Of a stretch of 64,000 bases of DNA, positions 8,385 to 17,872 are shown one piece after another. Within the stretch, counting starts at the first letter, position 1. Each line of letters starts with the position of its first letter. The translations under genes were made by a program, and so were the position numbers. The stretch is taken from contig CP131915.1 of the NCBI GenBank assembly GCA_030704225.1, positions 682,001 through 746,000 on the forward strand, read 5' to 3'. The notes beneath the pieces were generated by a model, which was not told the DNA's origin, made no database searches, and worked only from the letters and a program-made list of their open reading frames with translations. Source of the DNA: Kosakonia sp. H02 (GTDB lineage Bacteria > Pseudomonadota > Gammaproteobacteria > Enterobacterales > Enterobacteriaceae).

Positions 8385-9175
8385 GCTGCGGCCTCCATGT
8401 TGTGTGCCAGAGCCTGTTGCAGGTGCGCAACAAACATCGCGCGGATAGCCGCGTTTTCGCCCAGGCCTTGCAGCCACGGCGTGGCGGCAATACCGGCGCG
8501 TGTAAACCGGGTCTTCCACGAATCCGCTTCGTCAGAGGCCATGTCGTTGATGGCGTGATCACCTGCCACCAGCATCAGCGGCATCAGGTGTACCGCTTTG
8601 ACGCCTTCCTGGCGCAGGCTGTCGATGACGATATCGATTTCCGGGTAGCTTTCCACCGCGCCAACGCGCGCCGGGAAACGGTGTACGGCCATCATATGGT
8701 CAAGGCAGGCATAGGCAGCAAAGGCGTGGTGGCTGGCGCCGTGGCCCATAAATACCACGCGCTCATTCGGCGCAACCTGCGGCATCTGGCGGGAGAGCGC
8801 CTGCATCAATTGCAGGTAATCTTCATGGCTGCTAAGCAGCGGCGCGCCGATCACCAGCCGCTGGAACAGCAGGCGCAGGCTCTGCACTTCGCGAACGATT
8901 TTTTCATATTCGTCGCCGTTAATAATGTGTAGCGACTGGATCGCCACATCCTGATACCCGGCGTCGGCCAGCTTTTGCAGGGCTTCAGGCGGCGTATCGA
9001 TATGCAGATTGTCGCGCTGTTTCAGCTTGCGGATGATCATCCCGGAGGTGAACGCACGAAACAGGGTGCGATCCGGGCAACTGGCCGCCAGTTCGCGTTC
9101 GCAGGCGACAATGTTTTTCTCACAGGTGTCGTGATAGCTGGTGCCAAAGCTCACCACCAGAAGGGCTTTCTTCAT
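8381..9175 (-). CDS. cbiK: Sirohydrochlorin cobaltochelatase
   Basis: CbiK inserts Co2+ into sirohydrochlorin, the first committed step of the anaerobic cobalamin branch. The 264-aa protein keeps the active-site residues of the Salmonella enzyme in register: Glu89 (NGDEYE), His145 (FMGHGASHH) and His207 (AGDHAIND). The ATG at 9175 is preceded by GAGGAG at 6 bases; the ATG at 9181 abuts that site and is less likely. A gap of 10 bp separates it from cbiJ. Confidence 0.96.
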   Translation of the reverse strand: MKKALLVVSFGTSYHDTCEKNIVACERELAASCPDRTLFRAFTSGMIIRKLKQRDNLHIDTPPEALQKLADAGYQDVAIQSLHIINGDEYEKIVREVQSLRLLFQRLVIGAPLLSSHEDYLQLMQALSRQMPQVAPNERVVFMGHGASHHAFAAYACLDHMMAVHRFPARVGAVESYPEIDIVIDSLRQEGVKAVHLMPLMLVAGDHAINDMASDEADSWKTRFTRAGIAATPWLQGLGENAAIRAMFVAHLQQALAHNMEAAA

Positions 9176-9185
9176 GTTCATCTCC

Positions 9186-9971
9186 TCACTGTGTTGCCAG
9201 CCAGCGCCGTAACCGCCGCGCAAAGGCTTCCTGGCTCTCCAGTAGTTCTTCCCCCGTGACCGCAGGCTGCGGGCGGGCAATCACAATGCATGGGATGCCG
9301 GCATCAAGCGCAGGCTGCACTTTTTCCAGATATCCCCCTTCCGCCCCGGAGGCTTTGGTCACCATCACCTCGACGCGGTACTGGCGATACATTGCGGCAT
9401 TGAATTCGGCGCTAAACGGGCCGCATAGCGCGAGGATCTCGCCGACGCCGAAACCGAGTCCGGCACACTGCGCAACGACGTCCGGCACTGGTAACACGCG
9501 CGCCAGCAGAGTTTTGCCGGGCAACCCCGCACGCCAGCGCGCCAGCTCTTTACTGCCGGTGGTGAGCAAAATGCGCTCGCCCAGGCGCTGTGCGGTTTCG
9601 CAGGCCTCCTCCAGCGTCGCGACATAAAACAACAACGGATGGATGAGATCCGGCTGCTGCTCCGGGCGCTGGTAACGGCTAAGCAGCACCTGCGTCTGTT
9701 GGCAGGCAGCCGCAATATTGCGGCTGACAATATCGGCATAGGGATGCGAGGCATCAATCACCCAGCGGGTGCGATGCTGTTGCAGCCAGGCGATCATCTC
9801 GCCCGGCTCCAGGCGCCCGCAACGCACCTGGCCGCGAATATCGCCCACCATTTGCGCCCCGGTTGGCGTTGCCACCGATAGCGTGTAATCCACGCCAGCG
9901 TTATCGAGCTGCTGGCAGATTTGCCGCGCATCGCTGGTGCCGCCGATGACCAGAACCGCGCCCCCTGTCAC
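9186..9971 (-). CDS. cbiJ: Cobalt-precorrin-6A reductase
   Basis: CbiJ reduces the cobalt-precorrin-6A macrocycle with a reduced nicotinamide cofactor. I place the start at the GTG at 9971, which overlaps the cbiH stop (GTGA) and gives MTGGAVLVIGGTSDAR, aligned with the family N-terminus; the open frame extends to 10094 but only inside cbiH. The product is 261 aa. The GGTSDAR and IDASHPYADIVSRN motifs identify the CbiJ/CobK family. Confidence 0.94.
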   Translation of the reverse strand: MTGGAVLVIGGTSDARQICQQLDNAGVDYTLSVATPTGAQMVGDIRGQVRCGRLEPGEMIAWLQQHRTRWVIDASHPYADIVSRNIAAACQQTQVLLSRYQRPEQQPDLIHPLLFYVATLEEACETAQRLGERILLTTGSKELARWRAGLPGKTLLARVLPVPDVVAQCAGLGFGVGEILALCGPFSAEFNAAMYRQYRVEVMVTKASGAEGGYLEKVQPALDAGIPCIVIARPQPAVTGEELLESQEAFARRLRRWLATQ

Positions 9972-10693
9972 AGGGTGTAGCCTCGCGGGGTGATCATCAG
10001 GCCGTTTTGCACACAGGTCGCGCGATTGCCGACAATCACCAGGCTTGTCATATCCACCGGTGCAAAATCCATCTCGCCAAGGGTCGTCAGCCATTTCTCC
10101 TCTTTTTTACGCCCGGCAGATTTCACCACTCCGACCGGCGTATCGGCGCGTTTACTGGTAGCCAGCAGTTCAAACGCCCGTGCCAGATGGCCTTCCCGGC
10201 CGCGGCTGCGCGGGTTGTAGAAGCAAATCACAAAGTCTGCTTCGCCGGCGGCAACGATGCGTTTTTCAATGACCGGCCACGGCGTCATCAGGTCGCTCAG
10301 GCTGATATGACAAAAGTCATGCATCAGCGGCGCGCCGAGCAGCGCAGCAGCGGCGATACTGGCGGTCATGCCCGGCACCAGCCGCACCTCGACATCCAGT
10401 TTCTGTTTCCCCACCAGCTCCAGCACCAGCCCGGCCATGCCGTAAATCCCTGCGTCACCACTGCTGATAAGCGCCACGTTATGCCCGGCCTGCGCCAGTT
10501 CAATGGCCGCCTGACAGCGCTCAATCTCTTTGCACATGCCGGTTTTGATCACCTGCTTATCGCCGGTAAACGCTTTTACCAGGTGGGTGTAGGTTTTGTA
10601 ACCGACGACAATATCCGCCGCCTGGAGCGCGTCAATGGCTTCCATGGTCATCATCGCCTGTGAACCTGGGCCAATCCCTATTACCGTTAACAT
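9968..10693 (-). CDS. cbiH: Cobalt-precorrin-3B C17-methyltransferase
   Basis: CbiH methylates C17 and brings about ring contraction in the anaerobic pathway. The 241-aa protein begins MLTVIGIGPGSQAMMT, the tetrapyrrole methylase SAM loop, and contains SSGDAGIYGMAGLVLE and GMTASIAAAALLGAP. The start overlaps the cbiG stop (TGATG). Confidence 0.95.
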   Translation of the reverse strand: MLTVIGIGPGSQAMMTMEAIDALQAADIVVGYKTYTHLVKAFTGDKQVIKTGMCKEIERCQAAIELAQAGHNVALISSGDAGIYGMAGLVLELVGKQKLDVEVRLVPGMTASIAAAALLGAPLMHDFCHISLSDLMTPWPVIEKRIVAAGEADFVICFYNPRSRGREGHLARAFELLATSKRADTPVGVVKSAGRKKEEKWLTTLGEMDFAPVDMTSLVIVGNRATCVQNGLMITPRGYTL

Positions 10694-11748
10694 CAGTGTG
10701 ATACTCCCAAAGTTATCGTCACGCCCTGCTCGCGCAGAGTCTCACCAACCAGTTGCCCCTGGCTCATTAGCCATGCTGCCGGGCCGGAAACGCTGCCGAC
10801 ACCGGCGGTGTGCCGCACAAAGTCGGATGCGGGAAAATGGTGTTCATGCTGACGCAGCGCCTGCGCGCTAAAGATTTCAAACGGTACCCGCAGCGACTGC
10901 GCCAGTTGCCGAAGCCCTTGTTCGTCCTGCTTTAAGCTGATGCTGCCAATCGCCCGCAGCGCCAGCGGATCGAACGCCTGTGTCTGCATCTGGCGGTGCA
11001 GCAACGCCGATAACAGGGCAAACGGCGTATCGCGCCGACAGCCAATCCCCGCGACCACACGTTTCGGCACCAGCTTGAACACCGGTAGCGCAAGCGGCGG
11101 CAGTTGTGCCTGCGTGGTCACGCAAACCAGCGCATCCAGTTCCGGCAGCGCATCGAGAGACGCCACCGCCACGAAGCCGCGCGTATCGCAACTCGCCAGT
11201 TCACTGCGCATTGGCGCTTCACACCACAGGCCGATGCGTTTACCGCTTACCAGCATGTGGTTGATGGTCTTTACCGCCGGGCGAAAATCCTCCATGCGCG
11301 CATCAAGCTGGCTTGCCAGCGTGTCCAGCGCCGCCAGCTCGTTAACGTCGGTGGCCGTGGTGATCACCGGGTCGGCGTCGAGCACGCCTGCCAGATAACG
11401 CGCCAGCGCATTGGCCCCGCCGTAATGCCCGGAGAGCAGGCTGATGACATGCTGACCGCGTTCATCAATCACGATCACCGCCGGGTCGATAAACTTGTCA
11501 TTCACCAGCGGGGCAATAATGCGTACCGCAATGCCCGTCGCGCCGATAAACACCACCGCCGAGAAGTTGCTGAAGGCGTCGCGCAGAGTCTGAGCAAAGC
11601 CGCCTTCGAAGGGCTGAAAACCGTCGCTCAGCAGTTTTTCACTGGTGAAACAGGTCATCGGCAGCGCCTGTTTCAGACGTCTCGCCAGCGCCACGCCGCC
11701 CGGCGTCAGGCAAAACAGCGCGATGGATTCAGGCTTTACGGTATTCAT
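10693..11748 (-). CDS. cbiG: Cobalt-precorrin-5A hydrolase
   Basis: CbiG opens the delta-lactone ring of cobalt-precorrin-5A, releasing acetaldehyde (the C20 fragment). The ATG at 11748 gives MNTVKPESIALFCLTPGG, 351 aa; the frame continues upstream only inside cbiF. An N-terminal domain (FIGATGIAVRIIAPL, LLSGHYGGANALA) and a C-terminal domain (VAGIGCRRDTPFALL) match the family. The start lies 20 bases inside cbiF. Confidence 0.95.
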   Translation of the reverse strand: MNTVKPESIALFCLTPGGVALARRLKQALPMTCFTSEKLLSDGFQPFEGGFAQTLRDAFSNFSAVVFIGATGIAVRIIAPLVNDKFIDPAVIVIDERGQHVISLLSGHYGGANALARYLAGVLDADPVITTATDVNELAALDTLASQLDARMEDFRPAVKTINHMLVSGKRIGLWCEAPMRSELASCDTRGFVAVASLDALPELDALVCVTTQAQLPPLALPVFKLVPKRVVAGIGCRRDTPFALLSALLHRQMQTQAFDPLALRAIGSISLKQDEQGLRQLAQSLRVPFEIFSAQALRQHEHHFPASDFVRHTAGVGSVSGPAAWLMSQGQLVGETLREQGVTITLGVSH

Positions 11749-12499
11749 GGCTAAAGTCCGCCGCATAGAGCCGCGAGTAGTGGTACTCCTCGCCGAGAAA
11801 CGCGCCAACGAGGATCAGCGCGGTTTTGCGAATGCCCGCTTCGCGCACCTTGTCGCCGATATCCGCCAGCGTCCCGCGTACCGTCTGGCTCCCGGGCCAG
11901 GTCGCTTTATAAATCACCGCCACCGGCGTCTCTGGCGGATAGCCGCCGTCGATAAGCCGCTCCGCCACGCGGTGGATGCGCTGCACCGAGAGGTAAATCG
12001 CCATCGAGGTCTGGTGGCTGGCAAACGACTCCAGCTGCTCGCGCGGCGGCACCGGAGTGCGCCCTTCCAGCCGCGTGATAATCAGGCTCTGCGACACTTC
12101 CGGCACGGTGTACTCAACGCCCAGCTCCGCCGCCGCGCCGAGAAATGCACTCACGCCGGGCACCACTTGCCAGCGGATGCCGCGCCGGGTCAGCTCTTCG
12201 CCCTGCTCGCGTACCGAGCCATACAGCGAAACATCGCCGGTTTGCAGGCGCACTACGATTTTCCCGGCCTTCACGCCAGCCGCCATCAAATCGATGATTT
12301 GCTCCAGGTGCAGTTCGGCGCTGTCGTGACACGCGGCATCAGGAGGGCAATACGCCAGCAGTTCGGTATTGATAAGCGACCCGGCGTAGATAACCACCTG
12401 CGCCTGCTGTAGCAGACGGTAGCCTTTCAGGGTGATTAACTCCCTGTCGCCCGGCCCGGCTCCGACAAACCAGACCTGTGTCCCGCTGTTGTCAGCCAT
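11729..12499 (-). CDS. cbiF: Cobalt-precorrin-4 C11-methyltransferase
   Basis: CbiF methylates C11 of cobalt-precorrin-4. The 256-aa product has the SAM-binding loop VWFVGAGPGDRELITLKG, followed by VVIYAGSLI, RLQTGDVSLYGS and VPGVSAFLGAAAELG, all typical of the CobM/CbiF type of tetrapyrrole methylase. It overlaps cbiT by 8 bases and cbiG by 20. Confidence 0.96.
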   Translation of the reverse strand: MADNSGTQVWFVGAGPGDRELITLKGYRLLQQAQVVIYAGSLINTELLAYCPPDAACHDSAELHLEQIIDLMAAGVKAGKIVVRLQTGDVSLYGSVREQGEELTRRGIRWQVVPGVSAFLGAAAELGVEYTVPEVSQSLIITRLEGRTPVPPREQLESFASHQTSMAIYLSVQRIHRVAERLIDGGYPPETPVAVIYKATWPGSQTVRGTLADIGDKVREAGIRKTALILVGAFLGEEYHYSRLYAADFSHEYRKA

Positions 12500-13061
12500 G
12501 GGAGTTCTCCTTTTCGCAGGAAAGCAAAAAAACGGGGTTATGGGGTTTGAAGTAGTGGCCGCTACCGAGCTGCGTCAGCAACGAGACCTGAAGCTGCTGG
12601 CAGTCGAGCGCGGCAACGTCACGGCTTGCGAGGTGCGCCAGCGCGGCGCTGAGGTTTTCCTGCAAGATAAAGGTCATCACCAGCCGACCGCCGGGGTTAA
12701 GCTGCGCCAGCGACCAGTCAATCAGTTGTGTGAGATTGCCACCGCTACCACCCATAAACACCGCATCCGCAGGCTGGCCGACAAACAGCGGCGCAACGCC
12801 GGGAACTATGGCGATGTTGCGACAGTTAAAGTGCAGGCAGTTTTCTTCCAGCACACCCAGCGCCGCCGGGCTGCGCTCAATGGCGGTGACCTGTAATTCT
12901 GGGTACATTTTTGCCGCTTCGATGCAGACACTGCCGGTACCCGCGCCAATATCAATCAAGTGACGGGCCTGGTGTAATTGCAGTTTCGACAGCGCCAGCG
13001 CGCGCACCGCCTCTTTGGTCATCGGGACTTTTTCTGTGCGTTTAAACAGCTCATCTTTCAT
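12492..13061 (-). CDS. cbiT: Cobalt-precorrin-6B (C15)-methyltransferase, decarboxylating
   Basis: CbiT adds a methyl at C15 and decarboxylates the C12 acetate side chain. The 189-aa enzyme has a class I SAM-methyltransferase fold, with motif I LIDIGAGTGSVCIEAA near residues 40-55 and VTAIERS just after. In some bacteria CbiE and CbiT are fused as CobL; here they are separate adjacent genes overlapping by 11 bases. Confidence 0.95.
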   Translation of the reverse strand: MKDELFKRTEKVPMTKEAVRALALSKLQLHQARHLIDIGAGTGSVCIEAAKMYPELQVTAIERSPAALGVLEENCLHFNCRNIAIVPGVAPLFVGQPADAVFMGGSGGNLTQLIDWSLAQLNPGGRLVMTFILQENLSAALAHLASRDVAALDCQQLQVSLLTQLGSGHYFKPHNPVFLLSCEKENSHG

Positions 13062-13656
13062 TGAGGATCACCACCACATTCATGTCGTATTGCGCCTGAA
13101 CATCCGCCGGGCGCAACCAGTGAATGCGCTCATTGTCCATGCCGAGATTTTCGCCAATCACCAGCCAGCGATGCGCTGCGCTGCGGGCTATCAGCGCGTC
13201 GGCAATCGCTTTTGGCCCGCAGCGCGCGTCGGTCACCATCGCCACTTTCGACGCGTTCGCCAGTGCCGCAAAATCCACTTCCCGCCCGTGGCTGCTGGTA
13301 AGCCAGATATCATTCATATCGATACCGGTGCGCGAGCAGAGATATTGCACAGCGCTGATGCCGGGAATAATGCGCACCCGCTGCATACCGAAATGCGCCA
13401 CCAGTCGGCTGCCGATGCCGTAAAACAGCGGGTCACCGGAAGCCAGCACCACCACGCGCCGCGCATGCTGTGGCTCAAGCCACGCCAGCAAACCGGGGAT
13501 ATCGGCGTCGAGAGTTTTGATCTCGCCTGCAAAGTCCGGGAACTGCGCCAGGTGGCGTTTTCCGCCCACCAACACCTCGGCCTGCGCGACCGCCTCCAGC
13601 GCCATCGGCGTCATCAGCGCGAGGTTGCCCGGCCCCATCCCGGCTACGGTCAGCAT
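13051..13656 (-). CDS. cbiE: Cobalt-precorrin-7 (C5)-methyltransferase
   Basis: CbiE methylates C5 of the corrin ring. The 201-aa protein starts MLTVAGMGPGNLALMT, the tetrapyrrole methylase SAM loop, and contains LASGDPLFYGIG and IPGISAVQYLCSR. It overlaps cbiD by 7 bases and cbiT by 11, and corresponds to the N-terminal half of CobL-type fusions. Confidence 0.95.
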   Translation of the reverse strand: MLTVAGMGPGNLALMTPMALEAVAQAEVLVGGKRHLAQFPDFAGEIKTLDADIPGLLAWLEPQHARRVVVLASGDPLFYGIGSRLVAHFGMQRVRIIPGISAVQYLCSRTGIDMNDIWLTSSHGREVDFAALANASKVAMVTDARCGPKAIADALIARSAAHRWLVIGENLGMDNERIHWLRPADVQAQYDMNVVVILNER

Positions 13657-14789
13657 TGCAACTCCCGGGCTATCGCCGCGACCGGGCGGTTCGCACCCAG
13701 TACGTTGTTATCAAACGAGAACATAATGGCGTCGCATTGCGGCGGGGTTTTGGTAAAGCGCAGCATCTGCTCAATGCGCAGGCAGATGCGCCGCGCCAGG
13801 TGGTCGTAAAGATGGCTGAAACCAGCGGCGTCGATATGCTCCATCGCCGCTTCAGTGGTGTCGCACTCGCTGATCGCCAGCAGCACGTCATGCGGCGCGC
13901 CAAGCAGCGCGAGATGCGCCACCAGCGTTTCCATGCGCGCATCGGCGATATGGCTGTGGGTGTGAAAGATACCGGCGGCGATTTTCACCAGTTTGCCGGG
14001 GTGACCGACCAGCACAATCTGCCGGTAACCGAGGCGCACCGCTTCTTCAATCATGTAGCCGACAAAGTTACTCATGGTGACCACCAGCTCGCCGGAGACG
14101 CCCAGTTGCTCACGCACAAAACGCTCGCCGTGGTTACCCGGCACGAGGATCACCCGCTCCAGCCCGGCGGCGCGTTTTAGCTCCAACTCCATCGCCAGCG
14201 AGCGTTTCCAGCTCTCTTCCGACATCGGCGTAACAATGCCGGTGGTGCCAATAATGGAGATACCGCCCAGAATGCCGAGCCTGCTGTTGTACGTTTTCTT
14301 TGCCCGCTCTTCCCCTTCCGGGGCGAAAATCTCCACCTGCGCACCGCGCGTCGGGCCAATCACCTCGCGCACGGCGGCCTCGATAGTCTGACGCGGAGTG
14401 CGGTTAATAGCCGCTTCACCCACCGCCAGGCCAATGCCTTTACGTGTGACGGTGCCAACGCCAACGCCGCCGCGCAGAGTTATCTCGCCATCGTCGGTGA
14501 GGGTAACGCGGGCAAAAATCAGCATGCCGTGGGTGGCATCGACATCGTCCCCACCGTCTTTGCGGATTGCGGCGATGCCCTGTTGGCCTTCGATGTGCGG
14601 CGATTCAACGTTCAGGCGCAGCGTGACGCCGGACGGGGTAACAATTGAGACCTGGTGAATAATGTGCTGGCGTAGCACCATCAGCGCCGCGACTTTCGCC
14701 GCCGCCGTGGCGCAGGAGCCGGTGGTGTAACCCTTGCGCAGCGCTTTGCCGTTGTGCCACACCGGATCGTCGAAGGCCTGCTCGCTCAT
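13650..14789 (-). CDS. cbiD: Cobalt-precorrin-5B C1-methyltransferase
   Basis: CbiD methylates C1 of the corrin ring in the anaerobic pathway. It is unrelated to the canonical tetrapyrrole methylases. The 379-aa protein carries the family N-terminal motif LRKGYTTGSCATAAAKVAAL and the glycine-rich GGISIIGTTGIVTPMS. The ATG at 14789 overlaps the cbiC stop. Confidence 0.95.
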   Translation of the reverse strand: MSEQAFDDPVWHNGKALRKGYTTGSCATAAAKVAALMVLRQHIIHQVSIVTPSGVTLRLNVESPHIEGQQGIAAIRKDGGDDVDATHGMLIFARVTLTDDGEITLRGGVGVGTVTRKGIGLAVGEAAINRTPRQTIEAAVREVIGPTRGAQVEIFAPEGEERAKKTYNSRLGILGGISIIGTTGIVTPMSEESWKRSLAMELELKRAAGLERVILVPGNHGERFVREQLGVSGELVVTMSNFVGYMIEEAVRLGYRQIVLVGHPGKLVKIAAGIFHTHSHIADARMETLVAHLALLGAPHDVLLAISECDTTEAAMEHIDAAGFSHLYDHLARRICLRIEQMLRFTKTPPQCDAIMFSFDNNVLGANRPVAAIARELQC

Positions 14790-15418
14790 TGCGCCTCCCG
14801 CAGGCTGTAGAGCAGCGCATTGATGATTGCCGCCGCCACATTACTGCCGCCTTTGCGCCCACGCGCAGCAATGGCCGGTAAACCGCTCGCGACCAGCGCC
14901 TCTTTTGACTCCGCCGCGCCGACAAAACCGACCGGCACGCCCACCACGCCGTTCACCTGAACGTTGTGCTCCAGCAGACGGAACAGCGCAGTGGGCGCGT
15001 TGCCAAAGACAAACACTTTTTCCCCCGCTTCGCTGAGCGCCAGATCCACCGCCGCCATCGAGCGGGTCATGCCTTCGGCTTTAGCTTTGCGCACCACGCG
15101 CGGGTCGGAGATATAGCAGCGCACTTCGCCGCCGAACTGCGCCAGCAATGTTTTGTTGATGCCCGACAGCGCCATGGTGGTATCGGTGTAGAGTGTGCAA
15201 CCCCGTTTGATGGCGGTGCACAGGCTTTGCAGCGCATCGTCGGAGAACCAGAGAATGTCCAGCCAGTCGAAATCCGCCGTGGTATGAATCACGCGTTTGG
15301 TCACCGCCTCGTGCAGCGGGCTGGTGAAGCGGTAATCAGGGCGGGTGTCGTGGATAATCTCGCCGATAATGACAAAGCTTTTGGCTTCAATAGCCTGCGG
15401 TTGCTGCAAGTAATCCAT
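14786..15418 (-). CDS. cbiC: Cobalt-precorrin-8 methylmutase
   Basis: CbiC moves the methyl group from C11 to C12, giving cobyrinic acid. I prefer the ATG at 15418 (MDYLQQPQAIEAKSF), which gives 210 aa, the Salmonella length; an ATG at 15427 adds three residues and is also possible. The probable catalytic histidine is in TKRVIHTTADF near residue 45. It lies between cbiB and cbiD. Confidence 0.95.
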   Translation of the reverse strand: MDYLQQPQAIEAKSFVIIGEIIHDTRPDYRFTSPLHEAVTKRVIHTTADFDWLDILWFSDDALQSLCTAIKRGCTLYTDTTMALSGINKTLLAQFGGEVRCYISDPRVVRKAKAEGMTRSMAAVDLALSEAGEKVFVFGNAPTALFRLLEHNVQVNGVVGVPVGFVGAAESKEALVASGLPAIAARGRKGGSNVAAAIINALLYSLREAQ

Positions 15419-15429
15419 CTCTTTCATCC

Positions 15430-16386
15430 TCAGGCTCCCGCCAGGGTGTAGCGCATCAGTGCAAACAGCGCCAGCGCCAGCGTGCAGGCAAGCCACATCA
15501 ATCGTAGGGTTCGGGGAATGTCATCCACCGCTATCGGACGGAGATCATCGCCAATCCAGGGTTTCTCGACGCGCTGGCCGAAGTAGTCATTTGGCCCGCC
15601 GAGACGTACCCCGAGCGCTCCGGCGACGGTGCCTTCCGGCCATGCACAGTTAGGGCTGCTGTGGTTGCCCCGGTCGCGAAAGCCGATCCGCCAGGCTTCG
15701 CGAGCGTTGAGGCGACAGCACCAGGCCGCGACAGTAAGCAGCAACCAACTCAGGCGCGCCGGGATAACGTTGGCGACGTCATCAAGCCGCGCGCTGACCA
15801 TGCCGATGGCGCGGTATTTTTCGTGTTTGTAGCCGACCATTGAATCCAGCGTATTGACTGCTTTGTAAGCCATCGCCAGCGGTGCACCGCCGAGCATTAA
15901 AAAAAACAGCGGTGCGATGACGCCATCGACGGTATTTTCCGCGACCGTTTCCACCACCGCGCGGGTGATCTGCGGTGAGTCAAGCTGGGCGGTGTCGCGC
16001 CCGACAATCCAGGCGAGTTTTTCGCGGCTTTCGGCGAGGGTTCCGTGGCGTAGCGCCTTTTCCACTTCCCGCGCCATATCCGCCAGGCAGCGCGTCGCAA
16101 GCGTGGTGTAAATCATCCACACTTCCACGCACCAGCCAAACCAGGGATGTATGGCATTCGCCAGCGCCAGCACACCCCAGGCGACACACCAGCTGATGCC
16201 AACCACCAGCAGCCACATCCCCCCACCGCCAATACGTAACGCGGTATCACTGTGGCAAACCTTACGCACGGCGCGCTGAGTCAGCGTAATAAGTGCGCCA
16301 ATCCAGCGCACCGGATGCGGCCAGTGCGGCGGGTCGCCGAGCAGGCGATCGAGCAAAAAAGCGAGCCCCCATGCAAGCAGCGTCAT
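15430..16386 (-). CDS. cbiB: Adenosylcobinamide-phosphate synthase
   Basis: CbiB is a membrane protein that attaches the aminopropanol(-phosphate) arm, made by CobD from threonine phosphate, to adenosylcobyric acid. PduX in this window makes that threonine phosphate. The ATG at 16386 overlaps the cbiA stop (ATGA) and gives 318 aa, starting MTLLAWGLAFLLDRLLGDPP. Family motifs ENTVDGVIAPLFF and NHSSPNCAWPEG are present along with several hydrophobic helices. Confidence 0.96.
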   Translation of the reverse strand: MTLLAWGLAFLLDRLLGDPPHWPHPVRWIGALITLTQRAVRKVCHSDTALRIGGGGMWLLVVGISWCVAWGVLALANAIHPWFGWCVEVWMIYTTLATRCLADMAREVEKALRHGTLAESREKLAWIVGRDTAQLDSPQITRAVVETVAENTVDGVIAPLFFLMLGGAPLAMAYKAVNTLDSMVGYKHEKYRAIGMVSARLDDVANVIPARLSWLLLTVAAWCCRLNAREAWRIGFRDRGNHSSPNCAWPEGTVAGALGVRLGGPNDYFGQRVEKPWIGDDLRPIAVDDIPRTLRLMWLACTLALALFALMRYTLAGA

Positions 16387-17762
16387 TGGGCGCTCCTTGC
16401 AGCGGCAAACCAACGGTTGAGCATCTGCGGGCGCTGGGCGAAGTGAAGATGCAAATAACTGGCAAAGGTGTTGCCGACCTGCCAGCCGCCTTGCCAACGC
16501 TTTAGCACTTCGCCATCGCGGGTTTTATGGCAATCCAGCACGGCTTCTGTGCGCGGGGCAAAGTCCGAATAGTGGAACTCATGGCCGCGCAGCGTTTCGC
16601 CAGGCGCGGCCAGCAAGGTCTGTTGCATGGCGCGGGCTTCGCAGTAGCCAAAGCGGGTCAGCCGTTTACCCATCCGGCTGTGGCCTGGGATCACGCCGAC
16701 CATCGGCCATTCGTTATTTTCTGCATCGCACAATGTATCGCCGAGGTACATCAGGCCGCCGCATTCGGCGTAAATTGCCACGCCGCGCTGGTGCGCGCGG
16801 CGGATGGCTCCCAGCATCGACTGGTTGGCAGAGAGTGCTTGCGCATGCAATTCCGGATAGCCGCCGCCGAGCCACAGCATCTGGCAATCGGGCAGTTCGC
16901 GGTCATGCAGCGGGCTAAAACGCACAATACGCACGCCCGCGCGTTCCAGCAGTTGCAGGTTATCGGGGTAGTAGAAATTGAAGGCTTCGTCATCGGCTAC
17001 TGCCAGCGTCAGCCCCGCGCCTGCCTGTTCGCACGGGCACACCGGCAGTTCACCGGCGGGCAGTTTTTCCAGCCGGGTCAGCAAGAGCAAGCGGTGAATA
17101 TCAAGCGTTTGCGCCAGGCGGTCGGCAAAGGCTTGCCAGGGCTGGGTTTCGACTACCGTTTCGCGGGCAGTGACCAGCCCAAGGTGGCGCTCCGGCAGCG
17201 CAATGTCAGGGACAACCGGCACATAGCCGAGAACCGGGATGTCGCAATAGTGTTCAATGGCCTGTTTCAGCAACTGGAAATGCGTGTCGCTGTTGACGCG
17301 ATTGACGATAACCCCGGCAATGGGCAGTTGCGGGTCGAAATGTTGAAAGCCCATGACCGTCGCGGCAATGGAGGTGGAAACGGCTTTGCCATCAACCAGC
17401 AGGATGACCGGTATACCGAGCTGTTTTGCCAGCGCGGCGCTGCTGCAATAGTGGGGGTCGGTACCGTAGCCATCATAAAGCCCCATCACGCCTTCAATGA
17501 CGGCCACATCGGCTGCGAGCAGGTGTTCAGTAAAAAGGGCATTAAGGGTGGGCGCTGGCAGCATAAACCTGTCGAGGTTACGGGAAGCAACACCGGTAAC
17601 GGCGGTGTGCCAGGCGCTATCGAGGTAGTCCGGCCCGACTTTGAAGGGTTGCACGCGCAAGCCTGAGCGCTGCAATAACGTAAGCAGCCCCAGCGTGACG
17701 GTGGTTTTCCCACAGCCGCTGCCGGTTCCGGCAAGAATAAAGGCGCTGCGCCAGTCTGACAT
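16383..17762 (-). CDS. cbiA: Cobyrinic acid a,c-diamide synthase
   Basis: CbiA amidates the a and c carboxylates of cobyrinic acid with glutamine and ATP. It is the first gene of the operon. The ATG at 17762 gives 459 aa, the family length, with a P-loop GTGSGCGKTT near the N-terminus and a C-terminal glutaminase domain with the cysteine in IYAECGGLMYLG. The frame is open upstream to 17963 only through the riboswitch. The ribosome-binding site is poor (CTGGA close to the ATG), consistent with translation controlled by the leader RNA. Confidence 0.96.
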   Translation of the reverse strand: MSDWRSAFILAGTGSGCGKTTVTLGLLTLLQRSGLRVQPFKVGPDYLDSAWHTAVTGVASRNLDRFMLPAPTLNALFTEHLLAADVAVIEGVMGLYDGYGTDPHYCSSAALAKQLGIPVILLVDGKAVSTSIAATVMGFQHFDPQLPIAGVIVNRVNSDTHFQLLKQAIEHYCDIPVLGYVPVVPDIALPERHLGLVTARETVVETQPWQAFADRLAQTLDIHRLLLLTRLEKLPAGELPVCPCEQAGAGLTLAVADDEAFNFYYPDNLQLLERAGVRIVRFSPLHDRELPDCQMLWLGGGYPELHAQALSANQSMLGAIRRAHQRGVAIYAECGGLMYLGDTLCDAENNEWPMVGVIPGHSRMGKRLTRFGYCEARAMQQTLLAAPGETLRGHEFHYSDFAPRTEAVLDCHKTRDGEVLKRWQGGWQVGNTFASYLHLHFAQRPQMLNRWFAAARSAQ

Positions 17763-17872
17763 TCCAGAAGCCCCGTTACGGGTGGAAAAGATGTAGTCAG
17801 GACGCGCGTTTCCCCGGTCTTTCGACCGTACGCTTCTGAGCAACCCACTTCCCACCGAAGTTGTTGATAGAG

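Noticed and set aside
16527..17666. 379-codon open frame on the plus strand opposite cbiA
   Set aside because: It lies wholly antisense to cbiA, has no family resemblance and no ribosome-binding site; long antisense frames are common in GC-rich genes.
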